DNA of 19,093 nucleotides from MKRK01 sp001896915 (GCA_937973935.1 CALJJF010000160.1:1-19093); one strand, 5' to 3'. Positions 1 through 7,570 are shown, counted from the first letter of the stretch. A program made the numbers and translations. Notes: generated by a model not told the origin, from the letters alone.

Positions 1-741
1 GTTTTTTCTCTGATTTCCACCTGGCTGACCTTCTATCAATATCGGGTTACCCTAAATGAAGACAATATCACCATAGAACACGGACTGATCAAGAAGAACA
101 AATACATTTTGCAAAAGGACAAAATCAACGGTGTGATCCTGCGACAAAATATGATCATGCAGTTTTTCGGATGTTATTCCCTGGATGTCAGCATCATTGG
201 TCACAGCAGTAACGAGGAGGACCAAAAAAACCAGAATTCACTGCCCCTGTTGTTTCCCATTGCAAAAAAAGACAAGGCAACCATGATCATCCACAGAATT
301 TTTCCCGATTGGGAAACAGATTTTATCCTAGAAAAAAGCCCGAAGCGGGCATATCCCTATTATTTCAGAAACCCTTTGTTTGTCCTGCTGCTCCTTTGTG
401 CTGTTCCCATTTATCTGTTTCATATCCCATTGTTTTTTGTGCCCTACGGGATTGTCCTATGCCTGTCCGTCATTAGCAAAATCCTGCAGATCAAAAACGC
501 CGGTCTCTTTCACGGTCAATATATATTGGTACTGCGGCACGGCGGGTTTTCCCCTTCGACCGAGATGATACGGCTGAATTCCATTGAGCATGTATCTACC
601 CAAGCAAGCGTCTTTAAAAAGAGAAAAAAGATAGCCAACATTACCATCGGCTATATTGCGCCCAAGCTTCATTCCTCTGTTAGCGTAAAAAACATGGATG
701 ACAGTCACCTGAAAACAATTGAACAGCTTTTAACTTATTAA
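1..741 (+). CDS. Bacterial PH-domain membrane protein, YdbT-like (5' truncated by window)
   Basis: The frame is open from base 1, so the gene starts outside the window; 246 residues are visible. The opening part (YRVTLNEDNITIEHGLIKK, then ILQKDKINGVILRQN) reads like the second half of a bacterial PH (bPH2) repeat as found in YdbT/YdbS-type proteins, where a beta-rich PH domain alternates with paired membrane helices. Visible residues about 124-162 form a hydrophobic double segment (PLFVLLLLCAVPIYLF and FFVPYGIVLCLSVI). A further PH-like repeat follows (GQYILVLRHGGFSPSTEMIRLNSIEHV). The architecture helix pair plus PH repeat and the C-terminal position agree with the family. Its exact role is unknown; relatives have been linked to envelope stress and antimicrobial-peptide resistance. 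A strong terminator follows at once. Family assignment is fairly secure; function is not. Confidence 0.75.
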   Translation, partial: VFSLISTWLTFYQYRVTLNEDNITIEHGLIKKNKYILQKDKINGVILRQNMIMQFFGCYSLDVSIIGHSSNEEDQKNQNSLPLLFPIAKKDKATMIIHRIFPDWETDFILEKSPKRAYPYYFRNPLFVLLLLCAVPIYLFHIPLFFVPYGIVLCLSVISKILQIKNAGLFHGQYILVLRHGGFSPSTEMIRLNSIEHVSTQASVFKKRKKIANITIGYIAPKLHSSVSVKNMDDSHLKTIEQLLTY

Positions 742-744
742 AAA

Positions 745-777
745 CAGGGTCACAATGTTGAAGTGACCCTGTCTTTT
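745..777. terminator. Bidirectional Rho-independent terminator
   Basis: A perfect 9-bp stem (CAGGGTCAC at 745-753 with GTGACCCTG at 763-771) has a 9-nt loop, is followed by a T-rich run on the + strand and preceded by an A run that becomes T-rich on the - strand. It sits between two convergent genes and can end both transcripts. Confidence 0.9.
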
Positions 778-1531
778 ATTGGTTGTAATAAACTTTGGAA
801 AGATTTTTAAAGTCCGGTCTGCCTGAATCCTTTGATAAAAAGGCGGAATCGTCTGCGTTTCTTCTCCGGTTTTGGTTCAGCCCTTTGATAATGGTGGAGG
901 CATTGGTAATGCCGATGCCGTGCCCGTAAAACTTATCCGGAGCGAGAAAAATCACGTTTTCACCCTGCCACTCCGGGGTTTTCGGGTCAACGTCCGGGTT
1001 TTCAAAATACAGTCTGTCACCGGGAATATACTCACCCGCCGGATCCATATATCCCACCTCACGCAGCAGCGGCGGGATATTGTGCCAATTCATCAAGGTA
1101 ATCGTGGGAAACAGCTCATTGAACCGCTTGGCGCCAAAGGTGGTCAACAATGCTTTGTAATACACAATCATCATAGCCGTAGCACATTCTGTCCCGTATT
1201 TTTGTCCGTTTTCATAGATATCCATGATCGCTTCCGAGGGCACTGCACCCCGCTTCAACGTGAACCCTCCCTGGTTCGTTCTGTCCCAGTATCTCGGGTT
1301 TGCCCTGGTTTCTCTGAACACCTCAAAATCCATACCGCTGCCTGCCAAATCATAGGCCGCATCCACAATTTCCTTGCGCAGCTTCAGCTCAAACCGAAGC
1401 TGATCCAAATTGTCATACTGATAGGTCTGACTGCTCTTGCTCATCTGCTTTAGAATATTTTTTTCAAAGCTGTTTTCTGTGAATTCCGTAAGCTCCGACG
1501 GTTCGAGAGGCTTGTTTCCCACTATAACCAT
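776..1531 (-). CDS. tgl: Protein-glutamine gamma-glutamyltransferase (spore-coat transglutaminase Tgl)
   Basis: The 251-aa product matches the Bacillus subtilis Tgl family in length (245 aa there) and throughout its sequence. Tgl forms epsilon-(gamma-glutamyl)lysine bonds that cross-link spore-coat proteins during late sporulation. The catalytic cysteine falls at Cys116 in TECATAMM, the same number as in B. subtilis, with Glu115 before it. Glu191 in WQGENVIFL corresponds to the catalytic-site Glu187, and His204 in YGHGIGI to His200. The start at 1531 is chosen because AGGGGAGGTG lies just upstream of it; the frame remains open for 24 more codons upstream, but those overlap the previous gene and lack a ribosome site. 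The start lies inside the last codons of the upstream 308-aa gene (10-nt overlap), implying coupled translation. The gene points to a spore-former. Confidence 0.93.
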   Translation of the reverse strand: MVIVGNKPLEPSELTEFTENSFEKNILKQMSKSSQTYQYDNLDQLRFELKLRKEIVDAAYDLAGSGMDFEVFRETRANPRYWDRTNQGGFTLKRGAVPSEAIMDIYENGQKYGTECATAMMIVYYKALLTTFGAKRFNELFPTITLMNWHNIPPLLREVGYMDPAGEYIPGDRLYFENPDVDPKTPEWQGENVIFLAPDKFYGHGIGITNASTIIKGLNQNRRRNADDSAFLSKDSGRPDFKNLSKVYYNQ

Positions 1532-2448
1532 CTGGCACCTCCCCTGCCGTTTTCGGCAATTTTGATTTGTTCGCTGATGGGCTTTTGGATGAAGCTGTTC
1601 CATGCGTTTTTGTTTTGTTGATACAGCCGGTTAGAGTAGCTTGCCAACAGTGCTTTCTGGTTTTCGTCCATTTCTTTGAATGCCACCGTGGCGGCACACT
1701 CGACGTTGTCATCACAACGGTATTTGCTTTCATAGTCCACCCGGAGCCGTTTCGGGTTGCTCCCTTTGTTATAATCGTTTTTGGTAAAATTCATATAGCC
1801 GGTATTTTCCGAAAGCCAGTGGAGATAGTTTTGATAAAGCCTTTGATGGTTCGGGCTGTTTTCCAGCTCCAGAAGCTCACAGGCAAACTCCACATCGGCT
1901 GCGTTGGGAGAGGTCAAGCGGGTTGCTATCCCACGGAGCACCGCCGGGTCTTTTGCGCCGAACAATGCCCATACCAGATCGTGGTGGTATGTACCTGTTC
2001 TGTTTCGTTTGAACACCATTCTTGTCACCACGGGCGCAACGCTCATATCCTTGTGTATCTGCAGAAGCATTGCCGCCGCTGTATCCATTACCCGGTCCAG
2101 ATCCTTGTGGAAGCCGTCATATTCCTCTCCGGTAACAATCATCCATTTCAGAGCAGCATTGACCTCCTTGCTGACCGCCTGTGCTTCTTCGTATTCCTCC
2201 AGATCAAAAATGTGCCTGCAAATCCTGCTTGCTGTTCTGTGTTTGGTGATCAAAGCATCTGTGATGTTATTTTCCCAAATCATCGGCAGCAAAAAAAACA
2301 AGGCCGGGAAGGATGTGTTCTCATCGCTGAGATATCGGACGGCTTTATTTTTGTCGTTCTGAAAAAGAACCGAAAAGGTAACAATAAGGCGGTTGACACC
2401 GCCCTGTAAAATCAGCCGGTCCGCATAGCTGCGTTTGTTTTGACTCAA
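1522..2448 (-). CDS. Conserved-looking unknown protein, operon partner of tgl
   Basis: I do not recognise this 308-aa protein. It starts with TTG at 2448, supported by AGAAGGGGG about nine bases upstream. It has no signal peptide or clear membrane segment, although residues about 45-58 (SFPALFFLLPMIWE) are hydrophobic. The first two-thirds looks alpha-helical. The last third is rich in Asn, Lys, Gln and Tyr and contains MNFTKNDYNKGSNPKRLRVD, followed by a Cys pair (YRCDDNVECAA). Its stop codon overlaps the tgl start by 10 nt, so the two products are probably made together. By context it may be a mother-cell protein acting with, or cross-linked by, Tgl; that is inference only. I found no convincing sporulation sigma-factor promoter in the short upstream region. 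Confidence 0.8.
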   Translation of the reverse strand: MSQNKRSYADRLILQGGVNRLIVTFSVLFQNDKNKAVRYLSDENTSFPALFFLLPMIWENNITDALITKHRTASRICRHIFDLEEYEEAQAVSKEVNAALKWMIVTGEEYDGFHKDLDRVMDTAAAMLLQIHKDMSVAPVVTRMVFKRNRTGTYHHDLVWALFGAKDPAVLRGIATRLTSPNAADVEFACELLELENSPNHQRLYQNYLHWLSENTGYMNFTKNDYNKGSNPKRLRVDYESKYRCDDNVECAATVAFKEMDENQKALLASYSNRLYQQNKNAWNSFIQKPISEQIKIAENGRGGARWL

Positions 2449-2516
2449 ATTGAATTCCCCCTTCTAAAATCGCTTACTACATAATATTAGAAACGGAGAA
2501 TTTGTTTCGGAAATAG

Positions 2517-2550
2517 AAAAGTCCGCTTTCAGCAATGAAAGCGGACTTTT
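2517..2550 (-). terminator. Terminator of adhE
   Basis: A perfect 10-bp stem (2521-2530 with 2537-2546, 6-nt loop AGCAAT on the + strand) sits 14 bp after the adhE stop. On the - strand it is followed by TTTTCTATTT; the + strand side also has TTTT, but no + gene ends here. Confidence 0.88.
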
Positions 2551-2560
2551 CAGTTATCAT

Positions 2561-5191
2561 TTATTTGCCGTAATATGCTTTTGTATAAATTTCATTGATT
2601 TCGCTGACCAGGGGGTATCTGGGGTTTGCACCGGTGCATTGATCTTCAAACGCGTTGTAGGACAGCTCTTCCACTTTGGCTTTGAACAGGTTTTCATCAA
2701 TGCCGTATTCCTTGATAGAAGCAGGAAGACCCAGCTTTTTATTCATCTCCTTGATGGCCTTGACCAGGTTCGCTACACTCTCCTCTGTGTTTTTGCCGCC
2801 GACGCCGATGAAACGGGCGATCTTTGCATATTTTTCATCCGCAATGAATTTTTCATATTTGGGGAAAGCGGTAAATTTAGTGGGTTTCTTTGCGTTATAT
2901 TCAATGATATAGGGAAGCAATATGGCATTGGCACGACCGTGGGGAATGTGGAACTCGCCGCCCAGCTTGTGTGCCATGGAATGGTTCAGTCCTAAGAACG
3001 CATTGGTAAATGCCATACCGGCAATACAAGAAGCGTTGTGCATTCTTTCCTTTGCATATTCGTGTCCTTCGCCGCCGTTGTAGCTTGTGACTAGATTGTC
3101 ATATACCAAATCGATTGCCTGCAATGCCAAACCGTCGGTATAATCGCTTGCCATGACAGAAACATAAGCCTCGATCGCATGGGTCAAAACATCCATTCCG
3201 GTATCTGCTACGATGGATTTGGGGACAGACATAACAAACTGGGGATCAATGATGGCAACATCCGGCGTCAGAGAATAATCCGCCAGGGGATATTTGATAT
3301 TGCCGGCGCTTCTGTCCGTGATGACGGAGAAAGCGGTGACCTCAGAGCCGGTTCCCGAGGTGGTGGGAATGGCAACGAATTTGGCCTCCTTGCCCAGCTT
3401 GGGGAAATGATAGGCACGTTTTCTGATGTCAAGAAATTTTTGCTTCAGACCGCCAAAGCTGGTGTCGGGATGCTCATAAAACAGCCACATACCCTTTGCT
3501 GCGTCAATGGCGGAGCCGCCGCCCAGAGCGATGATGACATCCGGAGAGAAATTACGCATGGCTTCCACTCCCCGCATGATGGTCTCTACATCGGGATCGG
3601 GCTCTACATCGGAATAGATTTCACTGTGACAGTAGATTTTGCGTTTTCTTAAATAGTATAGGATTTTATCCACATAACCGAGCTTAACCATGGTGGGGTC
3701 GGTTACGATAAATGCTCTGGTGATATCCTGCATTTTTTCAAGGTACTGAACAGAACCTTCTTCAAAATAGATTTTCGGCGGAACTTTGAACCACTGCATA
3801 TTAACCCTCCTTTGAGCCAGACGCTTTTTGTTGACCAGATTGACAGAAGAAACATTAGAAGTGGTCGAATTGTGTCCGTAAGAACCGCAGCCCAATGTGA
3901 GGGAGGGGGTGTTGGTGTTGTAGATATCGCCTATGGCACCCTGGGAAGAGGGGGAATTGATAATCACTCTGCCCACCTTCATTGCGGTGCCGTAATTTTT
4001 TATGATTTCATCGTCCGTGCTGTGGATGACTGCCGAATGTCCCAGACCTCCGAAATCCAGCATTTTCTTTGCCATTGCAAAGCCTTCTACCGAATCCTTC
4101 ACGACCATATACGCAAGAACCGGTGACAGTTTTTCTCTACTCAGTGGATATTCCGCACCCACATCCGGGATTTTCGCAATGAGTATCTTTGTGTCGGAGG
4201 GCACCTTTATGCCGGCCTTTTCAGCGATCCATGCGGCGGTTTTTCCAACAACATCGGCATTTACCATGCCTTTTTCCGCTATAATCACATAATCCGAAAC
4301 CTTCTTGATTTCGTCGTCATTCAAGAAATAGCATTGATTTTCCTTCATGATTTTTTCAAATTGCACTGAGATTTCCTTGTCAACAATGACCGCTTGCTCA
4401 GACGCACAAATCATGCCGTTGTCAAAGGTTTTGGAAATCATCAGATCGGTACAGGCGCGGGGCAGATTTGCCGATTTTTCAATATAGCAAGGCACATTGC
4501 CCGGACCGACGCCCAAAGCGGGCTTTCCTGCTGAATATGCCGCTTTTACCATGCCGGAACCGCCCGTTGCCAGGATGAGCGAAACATTGGGATGGTTCAT
4601 GAGCAACGCCGTTGCCTCAACCGACGGAGTTTCGATCCACTGGATACAATACTCCGGTGCCCCAGCTTTGATGGCTGCGTCACGAACGATCCGTGCCGAT
4701 TCTGCAGAGCATTTCTGAGAAGCCGGATGGAACCCGAAAATAATGGGATTTCTGGTTTTCACACAAATCAGGGACTTGAACAGGGTAGTCGAGGTGGGGT
4801 TGGTGGTTGGTGTAACGCCGGCTACGATGCCTACCGGTTCTGCAACCTCCACATAACCCTCCATGTCATTTTCATCAATAATCCCCACGGATTTTTCATA
4901 TTTAATAGAGTTCCAGATGAACTCAGTTGCAAACATGTTTTTGATGACTTTGTCTTCATAAACACCCCTGCCTGTTTCATCCACCGCCATTTTTGCCAGC
5001 ATGGTGTGTGCATCCAGACCTGCCAGTGCCATGGCATGGACACATTTATCAATCTGCTCCTGTGTCATGGTCATGTACTCTGCCAGTGCTTTAGACGCGT
5101 TTGCCACCAATCCGTCAATCATTGTCTTGGCGTCGTTTGCTGTTTCTGTGTTCAATTGTACATCCTTGGTTTCCTTTTTCGTTTCTGCCAT
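2561..5191 (-). CDS. adhE: Bifunctional acetaldehyde-CoA / iron-dependent alcohol dehydrogenase AdhE
   Basis: This 876-aa cytoplasmic enzyme reduces acetyl-CoA to acetaldehyde and then ethanol, reoxidising two NADH in fermentation. Residues about 1-445 form the aldehyde dehydrogenase half, with catalytic Cys262 in GMICASEQAV and a nucleotide-binding loop ATGGSGMV. A linker near 460-475 (NMQWFKVPPKIYFEEGSV) leads to the iron-dependent alcohol dehydrogenase half with GGGSAIDAAKG near 557. The expected Fe ligands are all present: Asp667 and His671 (GMDVLTHAIEAY), His737 (LNHSMAH) and His751 (IPHGRAN), with spacing identical to E. coli AdhE. The start at 5191 is chosen over an ATG five codons upstream, because the GGAGGT ribosome site lies within those codons. 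The gene is monocistronic, with its own terminator and a promoter flanked by Rex-type operators, so it should be switched on when NADH/NAD+ is high. The family usually assembles into spirosome filaments. Confidence 0.97.
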   Translation of the reverse strand: MAETKKETKDVQLNTETANDAKTMIDGLVANASKALAEYMTMTQEQIDKCVHAMALAGLDAHTMLAKMAVDETGRGVYEDKVIKNMFATEFIWNSIKYEKSVGIIDENDMEGYVEVAEPVGIVAGVTPTTNPTSTTLFKSLICVKTRNPIIFGFHPASQKCSAESARIVRDAAIKAGAPEYCIQWIETPSVEATALLMNHPNVSLILATGGSGMVKAAYSAGKPALGVGPGNVPCYIEKSANLPRACTDLMISKTFDNGMICASEQAVIVDKEISVQFEKIMKENQCYFLNDDEIKKVSDYVIIAEKGMVNADVVGKTAAWIAEKAGIKVPSDTKILIAKIPDVGAEYPLSREKLSPVLAYMVVKDSVEGFAMAKKMLDFGGLGHSAVIHSTDDEIIKNYGTAMKVGRVIINSPSSQGAIGDIYNTNTPSLTLGCGSYGHNSTTSNVSSVNLVNKKRLAQRRVNMQWFKVPPKIYFEEGSVQYLEKMQDITRAFIVTDPTMVKLGYVDKILYYLRKRKIYCHSEIYSDVEPDPDVETIMRGVEAMRNFSPDVIIALGGGSAIDAAKGMWLFYEHPDTSFGGLKQKFLDIRKRAYHFPKLGKEAKFVAIPTTSGTGSEVTAFSVITDRSAGNIKYPLADYSLTPDVAIIDPQFVMSVPKSIVADTGMDVLTHAIEAYVSVMASDYTDGLALQAIDLVYDNLVTSYNGGEGHEYAKERMHNASCIAGMAFTNAFLGLNHSMAHKLGGEFHIPHGRANAILLPYIIEYNAKKPTKFTAFPKYEKFIADEKYAKIARFIGVGGKNTEESVANLVKAIKEMNKKLGLPASIKEYGIDENLFKAKVEELSYNAFEDQCTGANPRYPLVSEINEIYTKAYYGK

Positions 5192-5213
5192 ATGAATAAC
5201 CTCCATGTAAAGA

Positions 5214-5231
5214 TTGTTATTTATTTAACAA
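5214..5231. promoter_or_regulatory. Rex operator, promoter-downstream copy (adhE)
   Basis: TTGTTATTTATTTAACAA is an 18-bp imperfect palindrome, one base off the clostridial Rex pattern TTGTTAA-N4-TTAACAA. It begins two bases downstream of the adhE -10 box and covers the expected transcription start, a position suited to repression. Confidence 0.75.
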
Positions 5232-5232
5232 T

Positions 5233-5261
5233 ATTATATCGCATACTTTTCGCTTTGGCAA
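5233..5261 (-). promoter_or_regulatory. adhE promoter (sigma-A type)
   Basis: On the - strand, -35 TTGCCA (5256-5261) and -10 TATAAT (5233-5238) are separated by exactly 17 bp. Transcription should start near 5226, leaving a leader of about 35 nt before the adhE ATG. Confidence 0.85.
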
Positions 5262-5267
5262 TTGACA

Positions 5268-5285
5268 TTGTTAATAAATTAACAA
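5268..5285. promoter_or_regulatory. Rex operator, upstream copy (adhE)
   Basis: TTGTTAATAAATTAACAA fits the Rex pattern TTGTTAA-N4-TTAACAA perfectly, and the symmetry extends to a 22-bp palindrome at 5266-5287 with a central AA. It ends seven bases upstream of the -35 box of the adhE promoter. Rex binds NADH, releases such sites and so couples ethanol formation to redox state. Confidence 0.88.
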
Positions 5286-5297
5286 TGTGGAATTCCT

Positions 5298-5567
5298 CTT
5301 ATTTCTGTATTATGTGTATAAAAAGACGGTATCATACGATAAATTCCGGGCGCTTATGTCCTTGTATCAATGTATTTGCATCGAAACCTATTTCGGATTT
5401 GCTTCCTGTTTGTTTTTTTGTTCGCTTATTTCTGCATCATGTGTATAAAAAGACGGTATCATACGATAAATTAGAGGCTCTTATATCATTGTATCAATGT
5501 ATTTGCATCGAAACCTATTGCAGATTTGCTTCCTGTTTGTTTTTTGTTCGCTTATTACTGCATCATG
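5298..5567. repeat. 127/126-bp tandem direct repeat with partial third unit
   Basis: Unit 1 (5298-5424) and unit 2 (5425-5550) are nearly the same, and a third copy begins at 5551 and stops after about 17 bases (CTTATTACTGCATCATG). Long blocks are identical, for example GTGTATAAAAAGACGGTATC and CAATGTATTTGCATCGAAAC. Differences are scattered point changes plus one base in a T run. The repeat has no credible protein or RNA gene that I can recognise; a + strand frame through it is the antisense shadow of adhE and lacks a credible start. It lies in the 0.6-kb spacer between the divergent adhE and flavodoxin genes. Confidence 0.9.
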
Positions 5568-5679
5568 TAACTCAATTTTATTTCCGTGAAGTTTATTTGT
5601 GACAAAAATCGGTGGATTTTATATGGCAGTTGCGTTATACTGGACAAAACTTTACTTGTGAATCCTATTCCAACGACGT

Positions 5680-5738
5680 TTTGTGAATGATCCCATCACA
5701 AATATGTTCTTCTATAGAATAACATGCAAATAAGAACA
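5680..5738. promoter_or_regulatory. Two dyad-symmetry elements upstream of the flavodoxin gene
   Basis: TTTGTGA (5680-5686) pairs with TCACAAA (5696-5702) across 9 bp, and TGTTCTT (5705-5711) with AAGAACA (5732-5738) across 20 bp. The first resembles a Crp/Fnr- or Rex-type half-site pair, but its spacing fits neither standard site. These are candidate operators only. A weak promoter may follow (TTGCGA near 5743, TAAAAT near 5766, 17-bp spacer). Confidence 0.35.
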
Positions 5739-5788
5739 ATCTTTGCGATAAATGTTAATTTTATATAAAATAAAAGGAGCGGTAACAA

Positions 5789-6199
5789 ATGAAAACACTG
5801 GTCGTATATTATTCCCGGAAGGGGTCCGTCAAAGCCCAAGCGGAACAAGCGGCGAAGGAGGCCGGCGGAGATCTGGCGGAAATCAAATGTAAAACCAAAT
5901 ACAAGGGGATTATCGGCTTTATGAAAGCGGGCAGGCAGGCCATGAAAAAGGCTTGTCCCCCTTGTGAGAGCATTTCCATTGCCGGCTATGATAAGGTCAT
6001 CGTTTGCGGTGCGGTTTGGGCAAGCACCATCTGCGCCCCGGTTCGCAGCTTTTTAACGGAGCACGCAGGAACATTTCCTGAGATTTCCTTTATTCTGCTG
6101 CATGCCGGACCGGAGGAAAACAAAGCCACCATTGAAGAAATGGACAAGATCGCAGGAACAACCCATTCGGACTACAAGAGCATACAGCCAAAAAAATAG
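5789..6199 (+). CDS. Flavodoxin-like protein
   Basis: The 136-aa product begins with a beta strand and FMN-phosphate-type loop (MKTLVVYYSRKGSVKAQAEQ), typical of the flavodoxin fold, and continues with the alternating beta/alpha pattern: KVIVCGAVWASTICAPVRSF around 68-87 (strand plus flavin-edge loop) and ISFILLHAGPEE near 97-108. It would be a cytoplasmic FMN-dependent electron carrier or flavodoxin-type reductase of unknown partner. The start follows AAAGGAG at a good distance. The loop SRKGSVKA departs from the classic S/T-x-T-G-x-T, so FMN binding is likely but not certain. It is transcribed away from adhE, and its stop abuts the stop of the convergent peptidase gene. Confidence 0.8.
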   Translation: MKTLVVYYSRKGSVKAQAEQAAKEAGGDLAEIKCKTKYKGIIGFMKAGRQAMKKACPPCESISIAGYDKVIVCGAVWASTICAPVRSFLTEHAGTFPEISFILLHAGPEENKATIEEMDKIAGTTHSDYKSIQPKK

Positions 6200-6865
6200 C
6201 TAAAACACATAAGGAAACATGGTCTTCGTAAACTCCTTCAGCTGATGCTGTCTTTGCTTATAATCAGGCATGAGGCTTTCCAGCACCCGCCAGAAAGCCT
6301 CAGAATGGTTATGCTCTATGATATGTGACAATTCGTGCACGACAATATAATCAATCAATACAGATGGCAAAAACATGATTCGATACGAAAAATTAATTCC
6401 GTTCTGACTGCTGCAGGAGCCCCATCTGGTGGTGGCACTGTTAATTTTTATTTGTTTGTATGGAATGTTTGCAAGGCCGCTGTATAACTCCAGTCTCTCC
6501 TTAAGATATCGGACAGCTTCCTTTTTATAAAAGCGTATCAGCAACCTTTTTTTCTCTTCAAAATCAATGTCAGGTAAATTTATCCTGTTTTTACAGAATT
6601 TTATTACATTATTTTCTTCACCCAGGGATATACTATACAAGGAGCCCAAAAACAAAACTTCATTGGCATCCATTAGTTTGTTATGGTTCTCCTTTTGCTC
6701 TGTAATTCGTTTTTGCGTTTTCAAAATCCATTCTCTTTTTTCGTTCAGAAATTCTTCGATCAAAGGAACGGGCGTATGCCGGGGTGCACGCACCTCAACC
6801 TCACCATTTTTTTGAATGTGAATGGCAACTGTTTTTCTGTTTTTATAGACTAAAATATACTCCAT
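6200..6865 (-). CDS. YgjP-like (DUF45/WLM) zinc metallopeptidase-family protein
   Basis: The 221-aa protein has the hallmarks of the YgjP-like metallopeptidase family: an N-terminal beta-rich region with RAPRHTPVPLIEEFL, the conserved RWGSCSSQNGINFSYRI at about 147-163, and the zinc motif HELSH at 177-181 (ligands His177 and His181, catalytic Glu178) followed by EHNHSEAFW, in which His187 is the likely third ligand. No signal peptide is visible, so it should be cytoplasmic. Substrates of this family are poorly defined. AGAAGGA lies just upstream of the ATG. Its stop codon (6200-6202) directly touches the stop of the flavodoxin gene (6197-6199), and no terminator hairpin separates them, so the two transcripts must overlap at their 3' ends. 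Confidence 0.88.
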   Translation of the reverse strand: MEYILVYKNRKTVAIHIQKNGEVEVRAPRHTPVPLIEEFLNEKREWILKTQKRITEQKENHNKLMDANEVLFLGSLYSISLGEENNVIKFCKNRINLPDIDFEEKKRLLIRFYKKEAVRYLKERLELYSGLANIPYKQIKINSATTRWGSCSSQNGINFSYRIMFLPSVLIDYIVVHELSHIIEHNHSEAFWRVLESLMPDYKQRQHQLKEFTKTMFPYVF

Positions 6866-7176
6866 ATTATCCTTCTCTTTGGTATCATGTTCTATTTTAT
6901 TACTTCAACATTTTTAGGTATTTGATGTTAAAAACTGAAAATTAATATACACTATCTTCTTTTTATTCCCTTTTATATACTTTTTATTTGTTATATGATG
7001 TAATTATTTTCATTAAATTTTGGTTTGAGTTATGAATGAACTATGAATTTTTTTCACATTTTAACTAAATTCAAAAATGAATTTATGTGAATTTGCATAA
7101 AATTAGTATTTTTTATATTTATTTGTTTCCAAATTGCGAATTATCAATAAAAATTACAGAAAACTTGAAAAAATAC
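6866..7176. other. AT-rich intergenic spacer
   Basis: This stretch between the divergent peptidase and AbrB-like genes is very AT-rich. I see no gene or repeat in it. The open frame running in from 7087 to the AbrB-like gene has no ribosome site and low-complexity content, so it is not taken as coding. Confidence 0.6.
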
Positions 7177-7205
7177 TTTACATTTTTGAATTTTTTGACT
7201 ATAAT
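7177..7205 (+). promoter_or_regulatory. Promoter of the first AbrB-like gene
   Basis: -35 TTTACA (7177-7182) and -10 TATAAT (7200-7205) with a 17-bp spacer, giving a leader of about 97 nt. A weaker alternative is TTGACT (7195-7200) with TATTAA (7218-7223). Confidence 0.65.
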
Positions 7206-7308
7206 AAAGATGTCATTTATTAAGATTACAAATAGATTGGTAAATGATATATTCCTGAATATTTCATATGAAGGAATAATTTATCCTTTTAAAGGAAGGG
7301 TGTTCAAA

Positions 7309-7554
7309 ATGACAGCAACAGGTATTGAAAGAAAGCTGGATGAGCTTGGCCGTGTGGTTCTTCCAAAAGAACTGCGCAACACAATGCACTTGGCAACAGG
7401 AACTCCTATGCGTATCTATGTAGAAGGCAATAGGATCATTCTTGAAAAAGGCTCTCATGCATGTGCGATTTGTGGTGATACTCAAAACGTTAAAGAAATT
7501 AACGGTAAAGAGGTTTGTCAAAATTGCATCACTGCCATCAAAGAGCAGGGCTAA
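7309..7554 (+). CDS. AbrB/SpoVT-type transcription regulator with C-terminal zinc ribbon (copy 1)
   Basis: The 81-aa protein has an N-terminal AbrB-type swapped-hairpin DNA-binding domain (GIERKLDELGRVVLPKELR, residues about 5-23, then TGTPMRIYVEGNRIILEK) and a C-terminal zinc ribbon CAIC-x14-CQNC. Such proteins bind DNA as dimers or tetramers and control transition-state and stress genes. The start at 7309 is chosen because AAAGGAAGGG lies at the correct distance and the AbrB homology begins there; upstream in-frame codons are AT-rich filler. It has its own promoter and terminator. Copy 2 at 8549 is about three-quarters identical, including the zinc ribbon, and the Crp/Fnr gene lies between the two. 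Confidence 0.9.
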   Translation: MTATGIERKLDELGRVVLPKELRNTMHLATGTPMRIYVEGNRIILEKGSHACAICGDTQNVKEINGKEVCQNCITAIKEQG

Positions 7555-7570
7555 GACTTAATTCCTTCAG

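Noticed and set aside
872..1453. 193-codon + strand frame opposite tgl
   Set aside because: It is an antisense shadow without a ribosome site; the - strand Tgl frame has full family homology.
1532..1603. 24-codon N-terminal extension of Tgl
   Set aside because: It lies within the upstream gene and lacks a ribosome site, whereas AGGGGAGGTG fits the start at 1531 and Cys116 numbering then matches B. subtilis.
5298..5567. CRISPR array
   Set aside because: There are only two long units of about 127 bp, with no short repeats separated by distinct spacers.
4592..5602. 336-codon open frame on the + strand opposite adhE and across the tandem repeat
   Set aside because: It is the complement of the adhE coding frame, has Cys/His/Phe-rich composition, no ribosome site, and crosses the adhE promoter and operators.
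5632..5661. Tiny peptide frame near 5623-5661 upstream of the flavodoxin gene
   Set aside because: It has about 12 codons, a poor ribosome site and no supporting features.
7087..7308. 74-codon N-terminal extension of the first AbrB-like protein
   Set aside because: AbrB homology and a strong ribosome site begin at 7309; the extension is AT-rich filler containing the promoter.
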